The notes under the pieces are model-generated. The model searched no databases. It saw only the letters and a list, made by a program, of their open reading frames with translations, and was not told the origin of the DNA. From contig JAVBTT010000032.1 of the NCBI GenBank assembly GCA_031556035.1, forward strand, positions 1-44,582: a DNA stretch of 44,582 nt, written 5' to 3'. This document shows positions 41,254 through 44,582 of the stretch, in pieces. The translations under genes were made by a program, and so were the position numbers. Source of the stretch: JAVBTT01 sp031556035. GTDB taxonomy: Bacteria; Bacillota; Clostridia; Oscillospirales; UBA929. Position 1 is the first letter of the stretch. Every line of letters starts with the position of its first letter.

Positions 41254-44200
41254 TTATCTGACTTTCTTACCGAATACGGTTTTGAATTGCAGAACTGCGC
41301 CGACGGCGACAAGTACAATTCCGGCCGCGACAAGCAATAGAAAAAGCGCGACGCCGCCCGTGGCGGGGAGCTCCTCGGACTGAATCAGCAGGTATTCCAT
41401 ACCAGAAAGCGGAACATCATCATCTGTAAGCAGATACTCATAATTTTCCGGTACCTCAAGGATTCTCACGGTCATACCGGGCCGGGAGGGAAAGTCAAAG
41501 CCGACAATGCCGGTTTCCCCAGTCGTGCCGGATCCAACGAGCTCTCCGTTTTCATAAATCCCGACAACAACGCCGGGTACAGGCTCGCCACCACGGCCTT
41601 TTATCTCAATCGTAACAGTTCCGGGGGGGGTGTCAGCGGGGGGCGTTCCGTCCTGTGTCGGCCCTTCGGGAGACGTCCCGGAAGGCGGAGTTGCTTCTGG
41701 AGTTGTTTCTGGAGTTGTTGCGGGATTCGTGGGAGACGTGGGAGACGGCCCTGACGGGGCGCCGTCCGTCCTGCCATCTCCGCCGGTCGGGGCGACTGTA
41801 TTCACAACCTCGGTAACCGCAGCGCCCGTGTCGCTGTTTGTGAGCACGGCCGGACCGGCGGGATCGCTCGGCTGCACCGTAAACTCTATTACAATATCCG
41901 ATCTCCGGTAACCGGCCGGCGCAGCAATTTCCTTAATCGTATACTGTCCGGGCGCCACTTCGAACCTAACCATACCGTCGGGCTCGCTGTTTTTTGTAGC
42001 AACGAGATTGTTATGGTCGTCATACAGCCCAAATACGGCATTCGGCAGCGCAGCTCCGGTGTCGGTTACTTTTTTAAACTGGGCGTAACTGTCAGCTGCG
42101 CGTATGTTTGTAATTTCAATCCTCTGGCCGTTATTCGAGACGGCGAGTGCCTGGGACGCAAATGTGTTTTGTGTTTTGCTCACAACCGTGAACTCGTATT
42201 TTGTCACATTGTCCGTGACATAGCGCCCTGTAGAGGCGATTTCGCGGATAAAATACGTCTTGCCGATTGTCAGATTGCTGAATATAAGCTCGCCATTCGC
42301 GTCTGTCTTGCCGGTCTGCACCTGAAGCTCCGAGCCGTTATCCATAAAATACAGACCGAATTCAACGTTCTGGAGAGCGCCGGACAAATTGTCGCCCGGG
42401 ATCTTTTTTATTGTGACAAAGCCCTTGAGGCCGCGCGCATTGCCGCTGGCTCCGCTCGCGGCGCTGGCGCTGATGGTGCTTGCCGCTGTCGCGGACGTGG
42501 CACCTCCCATCTGTCCAAGCTCAACATGGTTTTTGAGAGCCGATCTGGCCGTGATGTCTGCGGAATACGTCAAAACATACGCCTTGTTTGTCGGCGTGGG
42601 CAGCGTTACCGTCAGCCGCTGGAGGGCGGCTGAGTACGACTTAGCAAAGCTCAGAACCTCCGCTCCGGCCGTAACCGCTCCGCCGGCGCTGACATTGCCT
42701 TCATAGAGTCTCAAGCTCGTCACGTCGAGCAGCAGTCCATCGTCCAGCGTGTCGGTTATAACTGCGCCAACAAGTGTCGTGCGGTTTGGGTTGACAGTAA
42801 CGGCGAAGCTCGCCGTACCAAGCGTCGAATCGACGCTGTGCGTCTTTCCGACGAGCTCATTGTTTATGGTTTTATTGGCCACGCTCGTCACGCTATTGTA
42901 GGAGGTCATGGCGAGCGTCGCACTGTTTGATATTACGCGCGTTTTGACATTGTTAGTGTTTGCATTCAGCGCGGGCTCGACTGCGTCGGGGCTGAGCTTT
43001 GTATGAAACGTAAGCTCGTAGCAATCGTAGATAGACCCCAGCGAGACGCTAAGCGTCCCCGTCGCCATGTCAAACGAGGCTGTATGTGTGATAGGGCTGG
43101 TATCCATCGTGCCCGCCACCCTTGAAAGCGAGATGTCGGACGGCGCGAATGCGCTCCCCGCCGTGACAAGCGTCTGATTCACGGGGATTATGTCGGTTAC
43201 CACCGCGTTCTCAAGTTCCACCTGTGTGTTATTCACCCTGATTTTCCACGTGAATTGCTGCGTGCCGTAGTCGTACCCTTCGCACGTCTTTGTTATAACA
43301 TTGTTTGGAATGGATTTCGTGGCAGTCGCGGAGGGGGAGATGCAGACGCCGCTCGCCAGTGCGCTCATCGACACTGTGTTGCTGAAACTCTTTGAATCGT
43401 TCCCGTGCAGGAAAGCGGAGTCTGTAATCTGCGTTTCAAACGTAAACACGAGGCAGTTCGTGCCAAGTTTTCCCGTTCCCGCTTCGTCGGCAATGGTAAA
43501 CGTGTGGTTAGAGCCGGACAGAAAATAGACAATCGGATACGCGGCGTTGGCAACGCCGTTCAGTGACACCGATTTCAAATTGCCTGAATAATTCTGGCCC
43601 GCTGGAATTTTGTCGGTCAATGTAATGTCGGACAGGTCCGCTCGGTTGGAATTGACCGTCACCCTCCATGTAATTTTGTGCGACACGGGGTCGTACGAGT
43701 CGTAATCCTTCTTGATAAGGCTTGTACCCGTCGCGCCGTTCTTCACGATCTCTGGTGCGGTGAACGTCCGTGATCCAGCTCCGTCGCCGGGATCCCAGCT
43801 AAATGTCAGCCACGCTTTGTTGGAGAGTGTCACGCTCTCGTTTGAAGCGTTGATGACTTCGTCGCTCACTATTGTTCTGTAGGTTATTGTCACGTCATGC
43901 GTCAGTGTGCCGACAAGCGTAAATGATAACACCGGATAATCAGGATCTGCTGTACTGACCACAGATGGAGTCACGCCGGAGCAGTAGCTCGCCGGTGTGG
44001 ACGCGAGCGTGCCCGACACATAGGTCATGTCCTTTGTCATTTGGTCGTACACCGTTACGTTCGAGGCGTTTGATCCGTTGGCCTTTATCGTGAGCGTCCA
44101 TGTGGCGGTGTGAGTCGCAGGGTCGTATCCGTCAAACGTTTTTTTCATCCAATTGTTGGAGACCGAAACCGACCCGCTCTTAACCGGCGACGTTTGTGCG

Positions 44201-44582
44201 CCGGCGTTCCACTCAAGACGGGCTGCGTTTGTAAAGTTGCGGCTCGCCATGTTGACAAGGCTGCCGCCGCTGAAGAAAAGGCTGTCGTCAAGCTTCGAGG
44301 TGTATGTAATTGTCACTGCGGCGCTGTCGGCATAAGGCGCTGACGGGGTGTAAGTTATTGTTCGCGTCGTGTCGTCATAAAACACGCCAGACACAACGGG
44401 CGCCGGCACAGCTCCGTTGACGCCTTCTTTAAGCGTGCCCTCCACAAAGCTCTGGCCTTCACCGAGCACGTCGACAAACACAGCGTCCGCTTTGGCGGGA
44501 TTGCCGGCCGAAAACGTCACGGTCCAGTCGATGGTTCTCGTGTTTTCGTTGTAGACACCGGATTTCTCTGTAATGACGGGAG
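41254..44582 (-). CDS. LPXTG-anchored surface protein with repeated adhesin-like and Cna_B domains, 5' end outside window
   Basis: At least 1108 residues are visible. The frame is still open at the right edge (…SGVYNENTRTIDWTVTFSAG) and this segment matches the internal repeats, so the start lies beyond 44582. About five to six repeats of ~110-150 residues follow the pattern K-x-GYDxxTHTxTWTLTI…VTDxIP (DUF11/fimbrial isopeptide-forming type). Two Cna_B/SpaA-like domains follow (VTIKKIPGD…FIREIAS…EITN; AQFKKVTD…TIKEIAAPAGY…EVVNT) with the Lys/Glu/Asn expected for internal isopeptide bonds. Then come a Pro/Thr-rich stalk, another short beta domain, and the sorting signal LPATGG (codons 41370-41353), a hydrophobic span and KKVR. 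Sortase should attach it to peptidoglycan; no sortase gene is in view. Confidence 0.88.
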   Translation of the reverse strand, partial: PVITEKSGVYNENTRTIDWTVTFSAGNPAKADAVFVDVLGEGQSFVEGTLKEGVNGAVPAPVVSGVFYDDTTRTITYTPSAPYADSAAVTITYTSKLDDSLFFSGGSLVNMASRNFTNAARLEWNAGAQTSPVKSGSVSVSNNWMKKTFDGYDPATHTATWTLTIKANGSNASNVTVYDQMTKDMTYVSGTLASTPASYCSGVTPSVVSTADPDYPVLSFTLVGTLTHDVTITYRTIVSDEVINASNESVTLSNKAWLTFSWDPGDGAGSRTFTAPEIVKNGATGTSLIKKDYDSYDPVSHKITWRVTVNSNRADLSDITLTDKIPAGQNYSGNLKSVSLNGVANAAYPIVYFLSGSNHTFTIADEAGTGKLGTNCLVFTFETQITDSAFLHGNDSKSFSNTVSMSALASGVCISPSATATKSIPNNVITKTCEGYDYGTQQFTWKIRVNNTQVELENAVVTDIIPVNQTLVTAGSAFAPSDISLSRVAGTMDTSPITHTASFDMATGTLSVSLGSIYDCYELTFHTKLSPDAVEPALNANTNNVKTRVISNSATLAMTSYNSVTSVANKTINNELVGKTHSVDSTLGTASFAVTVNPNRTTLVGAVITDTLDDGLLLDVTSLRLYEGNVSAGGAVTAGAEVLSFAKSYSAALQRLTVTLPTPTNKAYVLTYSADITARSALKNHVELGQMGGATSATAASTISASAASGASGNARGLKGFVTIKKIPGDNLSGALQNVEFGLYFMDNGSELQVQTGKTDANGELIFSNLTIGKTYFIREIASTGRYVTDNVTKYEFTVVSKTQNTFASQALAVSNNGQRIEITNIRAADSYAQFKKVTDTGAALPNAVFGLYDDHNNLVATKNSEPDGMVRFEVAPGQYTIKEIAAPAGYRRSDIVIEFTVQPSDPAGPAVLTNSDTGAAVTEVVNTVAPTGGDGRTDGAPSGPSPTSPTNPATTPETTPEATPPSGTSPEGPTQDGTPPADTPPGTVTIEIKGRGGEPVPGVVVGIYENGELVGSGTTGETGIVGFDFPSRPGMTVRILEVPENYEYLLTDDDVPLSGMEYLLIQSEELPATGGVALFLLLVAAGIVLVAVGAVLQFKTVFGKKVR

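Overview
The window looks like a chromosomal segment of a Gram-positive, probably gut-associated member of the Bacillota (Clostridia, Oscillospirales-like by feel). The grounds are strong AGGAGG-type ribosome binding sites, sigma-A-like TTGACA-17-TATAAT promoters, S-layer homology (SLH) proteins together with an LPXTG-type sortase substrate, an AhrC/ArgR-type operator, and catabolic genes for hexuronates and mucin O-glycans. Placement below class is inference. The left ~10 kb is visibly more AT-rich than the remainder, which fits a horizontally variable polysaccharide locus.

Layout. 1-1300: 3' part of an IS110-family element. 1326-11423 (all minus): a surface polysaccharide operon read from one good promoter at 11528-11500. 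In transcription order it encodes a HlyD-like lipoprotein adaptor, a Wzz-like co-polymerase, a CpsD-like tyrosine kinase, a UDP-HexNAc 6-dehydrogenase, a nucleotide-sugar epimerase, a Wzy/O-antigen-ligase-like membrane protein, a GT2 glycosyltransferase, a PaaK/CapK-like adenylate-forming enzyme and two more GT2 enzymes. 11758-12789: a divergent MreB-like gene. 12847-19281: a 2144-residue secreted GH101 endo-alpha-N-acetylgalactosaminidase with Ig-like and LamG-like modules. 19282-19916: a structured leader, a nested hairpin element and a promoter. 19917-20630: a small leucine-rich-repeat lipoprotein. 20699-21634: class II aldolase.

21887-26993 holds carA followed by an in-frame carB-dapF fusion, behind a perfect ARG box. 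This is the most striking item in the window. 27083-28087 is an SLH protein. 28233-30741 is glyA-rarA (overlapping by 8 nt). Then come nth, the trxB / fumarase-alpha pair (ATGA overlap) and an Fe-S aldo/keto reductase. 34921-39143 is a hexuronate operon (uxaA, kduI, an unknown discoidin-like protein, kduD) converging on 2-keto-3-deoxygluconate. The right end has an RCC1-repeat/SLH protein and a large LPXTG surface protein whose 5' end lies outside the window.

Together the genes describe a cell that builds an amino-sugar or uronic-acid-containing surface polymer, displays several wall- or S-layer-attached proteins, releases O-glycans from mucin-type glycoproteins and ferments hexuronates. No tRNA, rRNA, CRISPR array or defence system was seen. 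All functional calls come from reading motifs by eye; no database search was possible.
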